DNA from: Carallia brachiata
Taxonomy: Eukaryota; Streptophyta; Magnoliopsida; Malpighiales; Rhizophoraceae
Length of the DNA: 64,000 nucleotides
Assembly (NCBI GenBank): GCA_021464245.1
Contig: JADCRB010000016.1
Location: forward strand, 15,611,345-15,675,344
Direction of reading: 5' to 3'
Shown here: positions 23,429 through 36,340 of the stretch, one piece after another
Layout of the letters: each line of letters starts with the position of its first letter
How positions within the stretch are numbered: the first letter of the stretch is position 1
Position numbers and translations under genes: made by a program
The notes under the pieces: generated by a model
The model's database searches: none
Told to the model about the DNA's origin: nothing
The model's input: only the letters and a program-made list of their open reading frames with translations

Positions 23429-26400
23429 CTATTGGTCTCCGGAATTGGGGTAGGGGCGTATGAATGCAGAATTCATTTGCCATATCTTGAGAGAGGAGGT
23501 AACGGTGGCATCAGTAGCATTGTTGAACAAGAATAGCTTGGCAGCTCCATAGATGGCCTTGGTAGGATAAACCCGAGATGTGATGCATGTCCTTCCCCCT
23601 TGAGCAAAGCTTTCGATGATTGAATGATCCACCTTGTTAAAGAAAGAAAACACTCACCAATTAAGCAATGCTTGCTGATAATTGATGGTATGTTAAGATG
23701 GTGAGGTATTTTGCTATGCTCACTTTTTTGTGAGTATAACTGAAATAGTTTTGTATCTCGTAAAATTGAGTCTCACTTATATTTTTTTTCTCTCTTGTAG
23801 TTGGTATTGAGATTATTTTACTCTTATAAAAAGAGAGTCAATTTAAAAATCTCTATTCATAAGTTAGTCCACTCACCAATATCCGCACAGAGAACTTTTC
23901 ACCATCCAACACAGGAACATAGCTTCCAATGATCAGCTTATGAACGTCAGTTGCCAGAGAAGACCTACATGGAAAACAAAGCATCAAATCAGACTACATT
24001 GCCAATACTAAAAGAATCAGAATATTAGAGATTAAGTACATAAAAAAAAAAAAAAAAATGATTGAGCTGTTATGCACCTTGTTTGGTCAGTGCAGAAGAA
24101 AGTTTTGAGTTTGCCATTATTTTTGGAAATATAGAAGTATACAGGGGTTTGCTCAGTGAGTCTGCCATCTGCAAGGACCAGAAGACCGAATGGTCCTAGT
24201 GCGCCGCGTTGAGCAGCACCATTGCTGCTGCTGCAGCTGAACTCCTCATTGGCTTCTGCCATGCTCTCCATAGCCTTCTTGTCTAACTCAAACTCAGCAA
24301 GAATATCTAGCTGTATCACATTGCCAATTGAATTTTTTTTTTAGTTAAAGAGAAACTTGATTTTTAATTTTTCTTCTTATAGTCCAGATTTAAAAAAAAA
24401 AATTATGAACACACACAAACCTGTGTAGCTGCCTCAATATCAAGGGGCACGACAGACCCTGGCTTGACCTCTACCTTGTCGAATTCCTGGCTTCTTAATC
24501 TCAAACTCTCTACCTCTTCCACTGGCCATTGGCGCAGATTGCTACCAGTTTTTGTATCCAATACAATTGCCCTTGGAATACCCTGTAGAGAACGGCATTG
24601 TACAATCAAAAAATTGTTAACAAGGGTCTCAAATAGCCCTCAATGATTTATGCTTCATTGCTGAAGATTGAGACAAATTCATTAATCATGAAATTTCACA
24701 ATGAAAGCATAGAACTTTCCGTCTCGATCTTTAAAGCTGGACCACATACCTGAAGAGATGCCCATCCTTTTTTCACATCAGCAGATTCACTATCAGATTC
24801 ACCAATCCAACCCCACAAAACTCTTCTCCCTTTGTTTGCATCATAAAACGTCTTGGATGCGTAGAACACACCATAATCATACCTAATACCTATACCAACA
24901 TCAATCTCTGGATTTTCCGGATACCATTTCCCTGACTTCTCATCGTAAGTCCCAAATGCATAGTAATCGTGCCTGTCATTGTCGAGGCTCGCCTTCACCA
25001 CATGCTTCACATCAGGGCCATTGGCAGACGTATCCAATCCATTTTCACTGTTTCTGGAAACAGGGAAAAAGTCCACACACTCCCACATACCGGTGCCCGG
25101 GACAGCATGAAGCACCTCAGTGGACAGCTTAAAATTTTTGAAGTCATCTGTATCATAGACCAAGGCAATTCCAGTTTTATTAGTTTTGGATCCAATGATA
25201 ATCCGCCACTTCCCTTCAGAAGTGTACCAAGCTGTTGTTGGATCGCGGAAGTCCTTGGAACCAATGCCCGGAGGCGGGACAAGAACTGGATTGCCAGGGT
25301 ATTTGACCCATTTCAGGAGGAGAGGATCATTCTCATCTGCTGGATATGCCAGGTTTTGGACCTGCACTAATTGATTGGTGGATCCAGTGTATAGCATTAC
25401 AATTTTACCGTCAGGAAGGATTGTCGCTGAGCCGGTCCAGACTCCGTTCCTGTCATACCATTGATCAGCAACCATTGCTAGTGGAAGGTGAAGCCAGTGG
25501 ATTAAGTCTCTGGACACAGCATGACCCCAAACTATGTCACCCCAGATTGCAGCATTTGGATTGTATTGGTAGAAGAAGTGGTACCATCCTTTGTAGAACA
25601 GTGGCCCTGTACATTTTTTTGTACCAATTGTTAGTTAACCACTGCAAAATTTTTGGATGAAGACAAAAAAAAAAGAAATAATAATCCTTTGATTAAAATA
25701 TGGAACAGACCAGGAACAGTTCTTACCATTAGGATCTGAAGCAGAACAAGTCGTGCACCCATTGCCACAAGGATCATTCATGCAAGCCATTAAAAAGGGA
25801 AAATCATTAGAAATTAATAAGGATTTATAAAGGAAAAATACTTTTTATAAACATAATAACGGTCAATTAAAAGGTGTCATGGTCATGGAAGTGCAAGTTC
25901 AAACATTGGGACATCACTTCATTCTTAACATGTGCACTAAAAAATAATCAGAGAATGTTATTTGTTTAGTACAATTAATTGAAATGTTTTATTGAGACAT
26001 CTTTATATTTGAGTAGTGATTATATTCGTATTTCTTTGCCTTCGACCTCCATCATAACCAGGAGAAAAAAAAATATATGGAGAATGGTAGCCGAATAATA
26101 ATTTTTTTTATGTTCTTGTCTCTGTATTATCCTTTTATATATGCTAGTCTTTTGGACTAAACGATGACGTTTTTATCTGAATGTAAACACAACTATTTCT
26201 AACTTTATGTGAATTCCGTGTAAGGATCGGCGAGTTTGTTTTGCAAAATCCCATAAAATTTTATGTTAGTTAATGGTGCACTTGTTTGGAAATAAATAGA
26301 AAGATATTTTATTCTGAAGATCTTCAATTTTTTAAATTCATTAGTTTAGGTACATGTAACACAATAAATTATATTAAGCTTAATGTATAATGAGTCTATC

Positions 26401-28884
26401 TCCTAAGTATACCTTAGGAAGCCTTTGGTTTTGGATTTAGGAGCTGTTGTTGTTGCTGATCTCAAAAATAAGAAATTGGGTGTTTAACTAAGTTTCTAAC
26501 ATATTGTTAATTACTGATATATAGTTCCAACAGCAACTAATACAAAAAATAAATAAAAATTACTTTTTATTTACTTTTTAACAAATTATTATCAGGGGTT
26601 AATTGATAAAATTAAAAAATATAAGAGAATTTATTACCTACATTAAAATTATAAAGAATAAAACGTAAAATAACTAAATTATAAAGAGGTTAAATTAACT
26701 CAAATAATAATTACAAAACTAAACTTCATTTATAAAGCTTGTTGGGCGCAACCGAAAATGACGCTGCGCCCTTTAATGCGCTAAAAAGAAAAAATATTAA
26801 AATATTTTTTTTCCAATTTTTTGGTTGTAAACAATAAAGCAATCTTTTATTTTAATATATCTTTTTCGTGCCTGCGTCTTAAGTCTCCACTCTATTAAAA
26901 TAAAATATTATTTTATTCAACCTTTTTAACTTTTATTTTTGTAAACAGTAACATGATTTTATCGTGTAAAAAGTAACGTAAATAGTAAAAATATAATATT
27001 TTTCTAGTACATAATTTCCATATTAAAAATGATATTTTTAAAATTAATAATATTTATTATAAATTATGGTTGATCTTCAATTCACATATTTAGTAAGTTT
27101 TTACTTATGAATATATAAGTTATATTTTTATAAAAATAATTTAAATTAACTAGAGATAAAAAATAATATAATAGAAATAAAATGTTTAAAATTATCATTT
27201 TATTAATTGATCAGCAATAGTTAATGTTGATTTAACTAAAAACTATAATTTTATTTTCTTCATTAGTAACAATAATAAGTAACAACAATTAGTAATCAAT
27301 AATAATAACAGTAATAAGTAATCAGTAATAATAATCAGTAACAACAAAACCAAACAACCGCCTTAGTTCGAAAAGAGATTTTGATTGTATTTATTGACTT
27401 GGGAATTATGCTGAATAATTTAAATCATTAAATTTTTATGATGATAATACTTTGCCCTTAAAAAAAACAAAAAAACCTTAAATATTGACCTTTGGGCTAC
27501 CAAGCACGGATAGGCTTCATGGAAAGGTAGGTAGTGTTGGATATACGTCTGACATATTATAGATATGTGTCTGACACAGTAAAATATGTCTATTAAAAGT
27601 ATTTTTTTTAAAAAAAATTCAACCTAACTTAAAATTCATATGATGCTTGCAAGTGAAGGCGTACATGATGGGTTAACATTTGTAAATAATAGAATAACTC
27701 GTTAACTCGAACTCATATTAACAATTTTATTAAATTATAATAAGTTATATACATATAAATTACATAATAAATGTAAAAAGTAAGACAAACATTAAAATAA
27801 CATTTATTATACAAATTTATATAATCGTGTCTTAACTATCTCGTGTGTTTCTTTTCTTTTAAAATTAATATATTACAGTGTGTAAATCGTGTTGGTATTA
27901 TTGTATGAGTGTGTCCGTGCTCAATAGCCTTTCGGTATACGCAAACGTATTGAAAGGGAACAATCAGTGGCTGTCATTTGAACAACGGCCCCTCTTAGCC
28001 CACACCAAAAAGAACAAAGAGGAAGGAATAAAAAGACTCTTTTTGCCGGACAACGAAAAAGGGGCCCAAAAAACCACTATCCACGTGGCTTTTTTTTTTT
28101 TTATCTTCAACAACAATATCACAAATATAAAAAATTATAAATAAAAAAAATAATTACAGTACAAATAACTAATTAATTTATAAAATCAAACGATAAACAT
28201 TTATAATAAAAGTAAATGTATTTTACGCTCACCATTTAATGTATCTAGAACTTATTTTCAAATTCAAACAACACAATTTTTTTTTAAGGAAACAAAATTC
28301 TCCAAAATTAATGACGCTTTTGGAGACAAATATGACGAAACAAGAAAGTTTTTTTTCAAAAAAAAAAACATATTGAAATGGGAAAACTTATAAAAATGCA
28401 ATTTATGCTCTAAGAATGTAATTTTTAGCCAACAAAAAAAAAAAAAAAGAGAGAGGGTACGAAAATGGAACGTACCATTCATCCAATTCTTGACAGGTTG
28501 GAAATGGAAAGCAGTTCTTTGCCATGACAACATGCTATTGTTCCATGGAAAGTCCTTGACTCCCCGGAGAACCACGTTTGACTTCTCCGACACGCCGGCG
28601 AACTTGCTCCGAGACGCCGGCCGCAAACCCTCCGATTCCGCCGTGACCAATGCCACATTTCCATCTTCCTGGAAATTCCCATTTCTTTTGGTCATCTCCT
28701 TCTGATTCCTGTGCATTCCCACAACAATCAAGGTAACCAGACACAACCCAGAAAACATCAGGAAGAGCACCATCTTCAATTTCCGGCGGCTTCTCCCCGG
28801 AGATCCGACGGGATGGGACCCATCTGGGAGAGGAGCATAGTTTTCATGATTGGAGACTGGAATTAATGGGTCTGAATCTGCCAT
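23429..28884 (-). CDS. Vacuolar acid invertase (beta-fructofuranosidase, GH32)
   Basis: Seven exons, in transcript order 28884-28476, 25735-25727, 25606-24750, 24582-24421, 24310-24078, 23964-23877 and 23632-23429, encode 653 residues. The enzyme hydrolyses sucrose to glucose and fructose in the vacuole. The N-terminus has an acidic DPLIPV sorting-type patch, then a basic stop (RSRRKLK) and a membrane anchor at about 38-57, as in vacuolar rather than cell-wall invertases. Catalytic features are visible: NDPNG with nucleophile D137, FRDP with D261, and WECVDF with acid/base E315. Valine in WECVDF, not proline, marks the vacuolar isoform. Exon 2 is only 9 bp and encodes DPN, as expected for plant invertases. 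Intron 1 (25736-28475, 2,740 bp) is enlarged by a transposon. The start is the ATG at 28884; no ATG in frame is nearer the conserved part. A GA/CT repeat and a TATA box lie upstream. Confidence 0.97.
25727..25735 (-). other. 9-bp mini-exon of the invertase (DPN)
   Basis: On the minus strand the sequence ATCCTAATG is preceded by AG (25737-25736) and followed by GT (25726-25725). It joins the G at the end of exon 1 and the GG at the start of exon 3 to give Asp-Pro-Asn-Gly. It carries most of the nucleophile codon, so skipping it would remove the catalytic Asp while keeping frame. Confidence 0.95.
26414..27365. mobile_element. PIF/Harbinger-like element in invertase intron 1
   Basis: TTA at 26414-26416 and 27363-27365 brackets a 946-bp element (26417-27362). 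Its left end GGAAGCCTTTGGTTTT matches the right end read in reverse, GGCGGTTGTTTGGTTTT. Subterminal GTTGTTGTTGCTGAT on the left pairs with GTTGTTACTGAT on the right. The 3-bp TTA duplication plus a TTTGGTT-type terminus fits PIF/Harbinger (Tourist). The interior is AT-rich with AGTAATAA-type short repeats near the right end and has no transposase. It makes up about a third of the intron. Confidence 0.7.
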
Positions 28885-28974
28885 GGTTGGCAATTACACA
28901 AGAAAAGATCCAGCCTTTCCTATATAAATTAATGACTATATTAGAGGGTTTTCAATAAATAACAATGCAATTCT

Positions 28975-29002
28975 AGAGAGAGAGAGAGAGAGAGAGAGAG
29001 AG
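28975..29002 (-). repeat. (AG)n microsatellite in the invertase leader
   Basis: Fourteen AG units lie about 90-120 bp upstream of the invertase ATG and downstream of its TATA box, so the transcript probably begins with or near a CU repeat. Confidence 0.85.
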
Positions 29003-29035
29003 GTTTGAATTGCTTTTTAATACATTGTGGATGGC

Positions 29036-29043
29036 TTTATATA
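29036..29043 (-). promoter_or_regulatory. Candidate TATA box of the invertase gene
   Basis: Read on the minus strand the sequence is CTATATAAAG, a strong plant TATA match, about 155 bp before the start codon. It predicts a transcription start near 29005, just before the CT repeat. Confidence 0.6.
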
Positions 29044-29264
29044 GAGCGAGTGGTCTGGTCAATTAGAATGCATTTCACGCTTAATTTGTTTACAGGGAGA
29101 GAAAGACAGAGAGAAGGAAAGAGAGGGAGTTTTAACAAAACAAATAAAAAAAAGCACGGATTTGTAGCAAGAAATTTTATCTCAAAGCGACAACTCATCC
29201 GGTAATGTGTAAGATTATTTACATGAGCTTGTTGAGTTGGCATGTTAATTGCCACCTATTTTAA

Positions 29265-29291
29265 TTATTAATAATAATAATAATAATAATA
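29265..29291 (+). repeat. (TAA)n microsatellite
   Basis: About eight to nine near-perfect TAA units upstream of the invertase gene. Confidence 0.85.
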
Positions 29292-31287
29292 GATGGGAAG
29301 GAGGACCAAAATGTCCAAAACCCATGTTCATGTGAGTCTTATAAGCTTTCTGGCTGGCCCCAAGGTTTCATTGCATGCCACGCCCAAATTTTTTTTTTTT
29401 TTTTGAGCTCGACCATTAATTTTGCGTTTCTATCTGTTGTTGTCATGTCTTGGCTCATAATTTTTAATTTTTCTATTTTTTTTCTTTTTGATGAAGTCAT
29501 TAAACTATAAGTTACACAAGAGTTAACTTTTCCTATAAATTTCATACCCTTCATTTTTAAATTAGTTATTAAGACTTCTAAAATAAAAATTTATACTTTA
29601 ACCACTTGAGTGTTACAATTAAAGTAAGAATCTTCATATTAATTTATATATATTTTTTGTAACCAAATAAAGATTCTAGAAATCTTACTTAATGCAATCT
29701 CAATGATTGCAAAATTCTCTTATAAAAGAAAATAAAAGGCAAAAGGGAAAAAATAATTCTCAAATTCATGTTTTTTTTAAAAAAAAAATCTTAAATATTC
29801 ATATTATCTTAAAAATGAAACTTAAAAAATTAAAAAGGTTTCTTCTAATAGTAATTAAATTTAATTAACTGTTTTTCAATCTAAATTAATTATAAAAACA
29901 AAACTTAACTTAAATCAGATTTAGAGTTAAAAAAATTTATTTCTAAATTTCTTTGTTTTTTTCCTTAAAAATAAAAGTAATACTCAGCATTTGATTTTTT
30001 TTAATAAACATAAGCAAAATTAAATTTTTTGACAAATATGATAAATTTATGCATTACGAGGATGTAGCACTAGTAGACCTCATATTTTTTGATATCAAAA
30101 TCACTTGAAGGGCAGTCCAACACTGGTTGCTCCTCCGAAAGCAGAAAGTAACCGTGTGCGATTATTATGAATCTAAAAATCGAACCTAAACTCAGATTAT
30201 GAATCAGCCTGAAATACTATTTTATCTTCTTTTTTTTTTTTCTACAAGATTGGTTCGAAATTGGGGAAAAAAAAATCATAACCGGACTAAAACTAACCGA
30301 ACTAAAACCAAAACTAAATTTGAGCAAGAATCATAATTACAAACGCATCTGGAGTAGACCTGGAATTGGAATTGAAATTGAACCGTCTAAACATAGTTTT
30401 GATTTCGATTCCCTCCAACCGGGAAATTAAAACCATAATTGAATGTAATTAATGTCAGGCCTACAAATATATGGGTCATACATGCCGATATTAGTGCTAA
30501 AAATTACCAGATTAGAGTACACTATTCCATATTCATCAATTTTCCCCTATCTGTCGTGTTATATAAATTAAATTCCCTAATTCCCATATGGTTCTATACA
30601 TTGCTTTTTTTATTTTAAAAAAAAAAAACTTTCGCCCTTCTTGTTTAATCTATGACCTCATAAACCTTTACGAAAACCTAGAAAAGTTAAAAAAAAAAAA
30701 AAAAAAAGGAAGTGGTGGGGAGGGGGCAGGACAATGAACAGATATGCTACTACCAATATAATATAGTGGGAAAGTTATATGAATTCCTAGTAATTTTTTT
30801 GAGTTAGTTTTAATTGTGTGATTCTTTTCCTCCAAATTTGTATCAGCTTATCTTTCGAAATTTGATCGGAATTGTCATACCTCAGGGTAATTAGTATTTG
30901 CTTGAGTTTTACACTTGTAAATTGTAATTCCTTTCTTTCATTTTTTTTTGTTCTTGATATAAAAAAAAAAAAATGGTCCTGCTCTTTTCCCTAATTTAAT
31001 TATCGGTAAGATTACATATCTCAACTCAAATTTTAAAACTTAAAATGGTCACCATTGCTGCTGTATTTATAAAAGACCATTATCTTGTTAAAGATGAGCA
31101 AACTTGTGGCCCGTCTGCCAAATTGTTCACCCGCTAGATCAGGAAAAAGAAGGAAAGCTTGTTCGTCCACGTCTAGCCCTAAATCCTCGTTGTGGCAAGA
31201 TTTGATAGGACCAGGTTTTAATTAGGATCAGGTCCATCGTTTTTTCCTGAATTATTGATTAGAAAAGGATGCGCGGACGCCACTTGT

Positions 31288-31370
31288 CACAGCCATAAAA
31301 CGTAGTAATTTTTTTTTTTTTTGGTGCAATGAATTTGTATCCAGTTAGAACATAGCCATATAACGTAGTA
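31288..31370 (-). mobile_element. Short retroposed insertion with 20-bp imperfect TSD
   Basis: CACAGCCATAAAACGTAGTA (31288-31307) and CATAGCCATATAACGTAGTA (31351-31370) match at 18 of 20 positions. The 43 bases between them, read on the minus strand, are TCTAACTGGATACAAATTCA plus a few bases and a poly(A) run. The insert's words GAATTTG and ATCCAGTTA recur just downstream (about 31376-31400) in swapped order, so part of the body may have been copied from the neighbouring site. Confidence 0.5.
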
Positions 31371-31796
31371 TTAGTATCCAGTTAAATCAATGAATTTGTG
31401 TTGAACTAGGACACTATAAACGTGGGTAATTTTTTCGATAAAATTTCTTTGAGACAAGTTTCAGCTCCTTAGCATAACACCTCACTGCTATTACTGTTTA
31501 TTTCAAATGTGACATCTACTTTGAGAAAATTTAAAATTAAAACTGTGTGCCTAATCTATATAATTTTAAATTTGATTTAGAATTCTATCTTCATTTTTTC
31601 TCATCCCCTATGTTCATGATAATAGATCATTATTAAAGAAAAAAAACGTGGATCATTAATAACAAGTTTTTTGGCAGTAGTCAATTTGTAATCGTTTACT
31701 TCAAGATGACTACCCCCACGGCAAGTGCTCAATCATCCAATATAAAAGCAATAATTACATGTAATTATTGTAAAAGACTCTCGTTGACTATGCAGC

Positions 31797-32009
31797 GTTA
31801 TGCAACTTTTTTTTTTTTTTTTTGTACGAGGTATTCTTATATGTTTTTGTGTGCAAGCTTATTCTTTGTGGTACTGAGATTGTCACTGACTCAAAAAAAA
31901 TTGACCGTGTAAAAATTCAAACACAAAAATTTATGTCGTCATAAATTATTCTTGTACAAAATTTAAGACACATAAATATTCAAATCAATTCATTGAATTG
32001 TTATGCACT
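31797..32009 (-). mobile_element. SINE family B, copy 1, with 8-10-bp TSD
   Basis: GTTATGCAAC (31797-31806) and GTTATGCACT (32000-32009) bracket the body; the first eight bases are identical. On the minus strand the element runs from GAATTGATTTGAAT through GGTCAATTTTTTTTGAGTCA to a poly(A) run of about 18. A second copy with the same words is at 51617-51811, which shows this is a dispersed family. No reading frame is conserved between the copies. Confidence 0.75.
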
Positions 32010-33119
32010 TTGTAACAAATCTTTCTATTTCTAAATCCAACGAGAGAATGTCTTATTAATGATTTACCTCCTTATAGCATACTTTAGGAAAGAATACAGA
32101 TTCTGAAAATTATTAAGGTTAAAACTTTTTTTTTATTTATAGTAAATATGATAATTTATCATTAAGGAGAGGATAAGTAAAGAGGAGAATTGTAGTTTAA
32201 AACTTTTATTTCTATGCAATTTGTTCTTCATTATTGAACCATTGAAGAAAAACCCGTTATTTCTTTTTGGAAAGCAGGACACAAGGTGTTAGTGTACAAT
32301 TGGAGAACACAATGTCCAAACCGTAGAGCAGATATGAACTAACACCTTAGGTTAAACGTTAGACATCTGATGACTCATCAACTTACTTTTTGTCGTGTAA
32401 TCAATAATGACTCAACAACTTAGTTTTCGCCATTTTGCATCAAATAATTACTCCTAAAATAATATTAATTGCATCAAATAATGACTCTAAAATACTCATA
32501 ATGATGGACTTTAGTTTTTGCCATTGAATCAAATGATGACTCCCAGAATAATACCGAGCACTAATCGAATCCAACAATGACACCTATAATACATAAATTA
32601 ATTAGACTGATCAACCTCTTTGAAATTTCTGCATGATATATCCAAATTAGCAGGTTCTAGATCAAACTGCCACGTAGAAGTAAAGCCAACGAGGTGATGA
32701 GAGAAGGCAACAAAATGATATCCTACCCGAATTAATTGGAGCCATTGAGCTGCTTCCAAAATATTAATAATAATAATAAATAAATAAAAAGAAAGAAAAA
32801 AGTGACTGCATGCTGACTCAGAAATGGAAAGCGATTGCTCGGTCTTCCTCGGCCACCAATTTCTCTCCTTTCCACGTATTCAAAAAGCTCCAAAATCAAC
32901 CACTCGAGTTTGGCCGAGTGGCCAGCAGCCATCGAAACAATAATGTAGGCAGGAGTTAAATTTCTGTGAGTACTTTCTATCTTATTTTAAATGAAATTTG
33001 GGGATCTTATTTTTTAAAATGCAGTGCATTTTTTATAATATTTTTAAATTATTTTTTAGTAATACTTAATTGATTAATTATTAATTATTTTGTGTGTCAA
33101 AAAAAAAAAAAAAACTCTA

Positions 33120-33470
33120 AAGTCATTGCAGATGGTGGCTGGGAAACAAATTTCTACAATTCCCTTATTGTGAATTGTCTTTTCACGCTTGAAAGATTAT
33201 GGGAAGTTTATTTACAACATATTCTTAAGAAAGAAAATTTATGTGCAGATTATATAATTAATTTGAGTAATTTTACTAGCGATCCGCTTCATATTTGGGA
33301 CGATCCTCTCCAAGATATGATTATGCTCATACAAGTTGATTTAGTAAGCGTGGCAGTTCTCAGAGACAGCTTAGTTGCCTGTGCTCAATTTTTTTTTTCT
33401 TGTTTCTCTATTTTTATGTTATTTGAACATTATTGTCGTAAAAAAAAAAAACAAAAAAACAAAGACTCCA
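33120..33470 (+). pseudogene. 5'-truncated LINE fragment: RNase H domain remnant
   Basis: A frame from about 33140 reads LWEVYLQHILKKENLCADYI, then SDPLHIWDDPLQDM and QVDLVSVAVLRD. This is the C-terminal part of the RNase H-like domain found in plant non-LTR retrotransposons and in the 'putative ribonuclease H' proteins derived from them. The ADY(I/L) motif contributes a late acidic residue of the fold. No reverse transcriptase precedes it, and an A-rich stretch at 33441-33463 may be the 3' tail. It is a dead 3' fragment. Confidence 0.7.
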
Positions 33471-35186
33471 GAATTATGCCACGCTAGGTGGGCGTGGGCT
33501 GTTGTCCTTTGTCACCACCATAACTGGCCAGACAAATGTCATCATCCACATGAACATAAACGATATGCCTTGCAAATATTGATCATTATAACAATGCCAG
33601 CTGTTAATCGGTGTCACCGATCATTTTGTCAGCCTGCGTTCGCGACCAAGTTCTCATTATTGATTAGAAAACAAAAGAATAAAGGCATGAATCAGCCCAA
33701 ACAAAAACTAAACTTAAACATAAGAAACTGATTAACTTTAAGAACATCAAACGGTCGTCAAGTTGTGAGTTTTAATGTAAAAATAAATATTCGAGCACTC
33801 AGGTCCAACGGTTTTGCAGCATAATTTCTTATGAATTAATTCTTTTTAATTTAGTTTCGAACCTCAGATCTCATATAAATTTTAAATATAGTGACTACTC
33901 GTCCTGTTTATCCCTTGTAAATCTCTTATCATATTGGATATACAATTTGACGTAGCCAATTCACGTACAACTTCCACGCACCAAGTATTTCTTTTGTTCA
34001 AATTCTTTCATGTGTTGATCTGCCTGCTGCTGGATTTGACTCTCTTGCATCTTTTGCACATGCAATACCCATACGGTCTCACTCTTGCCACGTGCAATTG
34101 CCGCCAAGATTAGCAGTTTGCCATATCTTCTTGCTCAATTGTGTCCGTCACCGATCCTTAGTTGTGCATCGTTGAACCGGCCAGAGCAAAGTACAATAAT
34201 TCAAACACAAATAATAAATAACCTCAGATCTGAAAGATATAGAATTGGAGATAGTTTAAGTAGTCGAAAATAATAAATATTAATTACAAGATCTAAGATT
34301 TAGATTTCAGATTTTATACACATTTTTTTTTTAGTTTAATGTTGCTATAGTAACTCTAATAAAAACAATAAAAAAATAATAATAGATAACTGGGTGGGAC
34401 CTAAGATAGGACCATACGGGGTCGTTAAGCAACACCACCCCCCACATTATTGACAACATTATGTCCCACAAAATCCACCATGAAAATTAGACAGCCAGAC
34501 TCTTCCAAGGAGATGGGACCATCCATGTTCGCCACCTTTTTCCTTGGCCACAAGGCTGCATCATAGAGCTTTCCTAAGTATGTTGGTTAGTGATTGCCTC
34601 TCCAAGATTCCATTTCCAGGCCCACGATTCTTATTTTCTCTGACAAAAAAAAAAAAAAAGCGGAAAGCTCATTTTTCTCATCCAATAGGTTGCTGACACA
34701 TTTTATCCATCCCCACAAGTTATTTATTTTTTGGTTGAAAAGATGGGAAAATATGGTGGTGCTACTTAATATCGTTAAAAGGTATAATTAATTATTCTGA
34801 ATCAGGACATTCAGAAATTAGGACATTTAGAAATTGAATGATCACAATATTATTCTTGTTAGACAACAAATTATAGATTTAATTCACTATTTAACCTGAT
34901 AAAATTTAGTTATAGAATCTCTAACTCACCGTCAAACTCTTTAAATCAACTAACCCACATAAGCTGCGTATGCCTACAAGTTATTGAAAATGATGTCCCC
35001 ACAATGAGCCACCGCGAAATTAGGAATGATGTCTCATTAGATCTGGATCCAAACACTTTTTGCCAGTTGTCAGCAGTGTGGTCCAAATTGAATCCCCCTT
35101 TACCGTGGTTTGCAGTAGCGTGCTTTATTCGAATGTTTGTCGTATCAATATAATTAGGGCATAGTGTACGAATAGAAGAAATTGGT

Positions 35187-35340
35187 CAGAAGAAGTGTCA
35201 ATAATGCATCGATATTACTAATTTTTGCAACAAAATTGATAAAATATGTAACAAAAATTATCGCGTTATTTTTTGTTGCATAAAAAATTAACGTTATTGT
35301 AAAAATATTCTTTGTTGTTGCATTATTGACACTTCTTCTG
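35187..35340. mobile_element. 154-bp foldback element with perfect 22-bp inverted ends
   Basis: CAGAAGAAGTGTCAATAATG plus CA at 35187-35208 is the exact reverse complement of 35319-35340. The interior has smaller imperfect complementary parts such as TTTTTGCAACAAAA and TTTTTTGTTGCAT. No flanking duplication is obvious. The single strand would fold into one long hairpin. It may be a MITE or a hairpin-forming locus. Confidence 0.65.
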
Positions 35341-36184
35341 TCTTCCTCTCTCTAACTGCCAATCTTTTTCCGTATAATTATAAAGTGAAGTCAAGTCATC
35401 CTTTCGATTTATCAATGGAGCGAGCCTGTGTATTGGGCCCTGAAGAGACGAATTGTCCTCTTCAAACTAGTAGCTAATACCAACGGACGTTATGATCTAT
35501 TAATTAGAGGCCGTCCGTCGTCAAGACATAAGTCTTGAGTTTGAACATCTAAGGTGTTGGGTAGAACTAAATCGATTGCATTTAAGAAAAGATGGGGCTA
35601 CTCTTTGGCTTCCCCACCCCTCCCCCCCCTCTCTTTCTCAAAAGCTATAATTGAAAGTGTGGATGGAAACGAGTGTTGGATTCTTGAGCCTGAGTTGTGA
35701 TTACACGTGCCCAAGTATGTTCGTATCATTTGTAGGCTTAGAACAGCAAGGCTGCAAAGGTAACTCAAGTCATAGGTTCGAATAAGTGAAACAGTTTATT
35801 TGTAAGAAATAAAAGTAAAATTACATACATCTAACATACTTTAGTAGGTCTCGTACACTTAAAAATACTCTTTGTGGGTCTCCCTAAGTTTCCAACTTTG
35901 TCACACATGAAGTCTTGAACTGAAGTCCAATGCAACATGTAGACTGAAGCCCAACATACACTTGCTGAATAAAATCATGCTCATGTAATTGAATGCCAAT
36001 GGTTAGATAGATAGATATAGACAAACACAGGTAGAAATCATATATCACATAACAAAAGGCACGCCATTCATTTACAGAAAGACATTGGAGCATTGACATG
36101 TAGGACAGAGAGACATAGGGCACAAGTTGCTTGATTGAAAAGAACTTAAGTAAATATATCAATAGTCAGAACTTAAGTGTAATT

Positions 36185-36340
36185 CCACCAGCAGCTGATG
36201 ATATGGATAACAGGAGTTCGTTGTTACTTAATCAAAAATCTCGAGTTCAAATCTTAAGAATGTAGCCGCATTAAATACTTACTGAAAGATTTTTACTGCT
36301 TATGTGATTCTGCTTGAATCAGTCTGGATTAATCAACTTT
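36185..36340 (+). mobile_element. SINE family A, copy 3 (worn)
   Basis: Words shared with the copy at 17774-17954 occur in the same order: GATAACAGGAGTT, ATCTCGAGTTCAAATC (box B), GTAGCCGCATTAAATACTTA and GAAAGATTTTTACTGC. No poly(A) tail or flanking duplication remains, so this is probably an older copy. Confidence 0.65.

Noticed and set aside
31706..31912. Plus-strand frame beginning MTTPTASAQSS
   Set aside because: Its second half is the translated tail of a minus-strand SINE, including its poly(T) run, and the first part matches nothing known.
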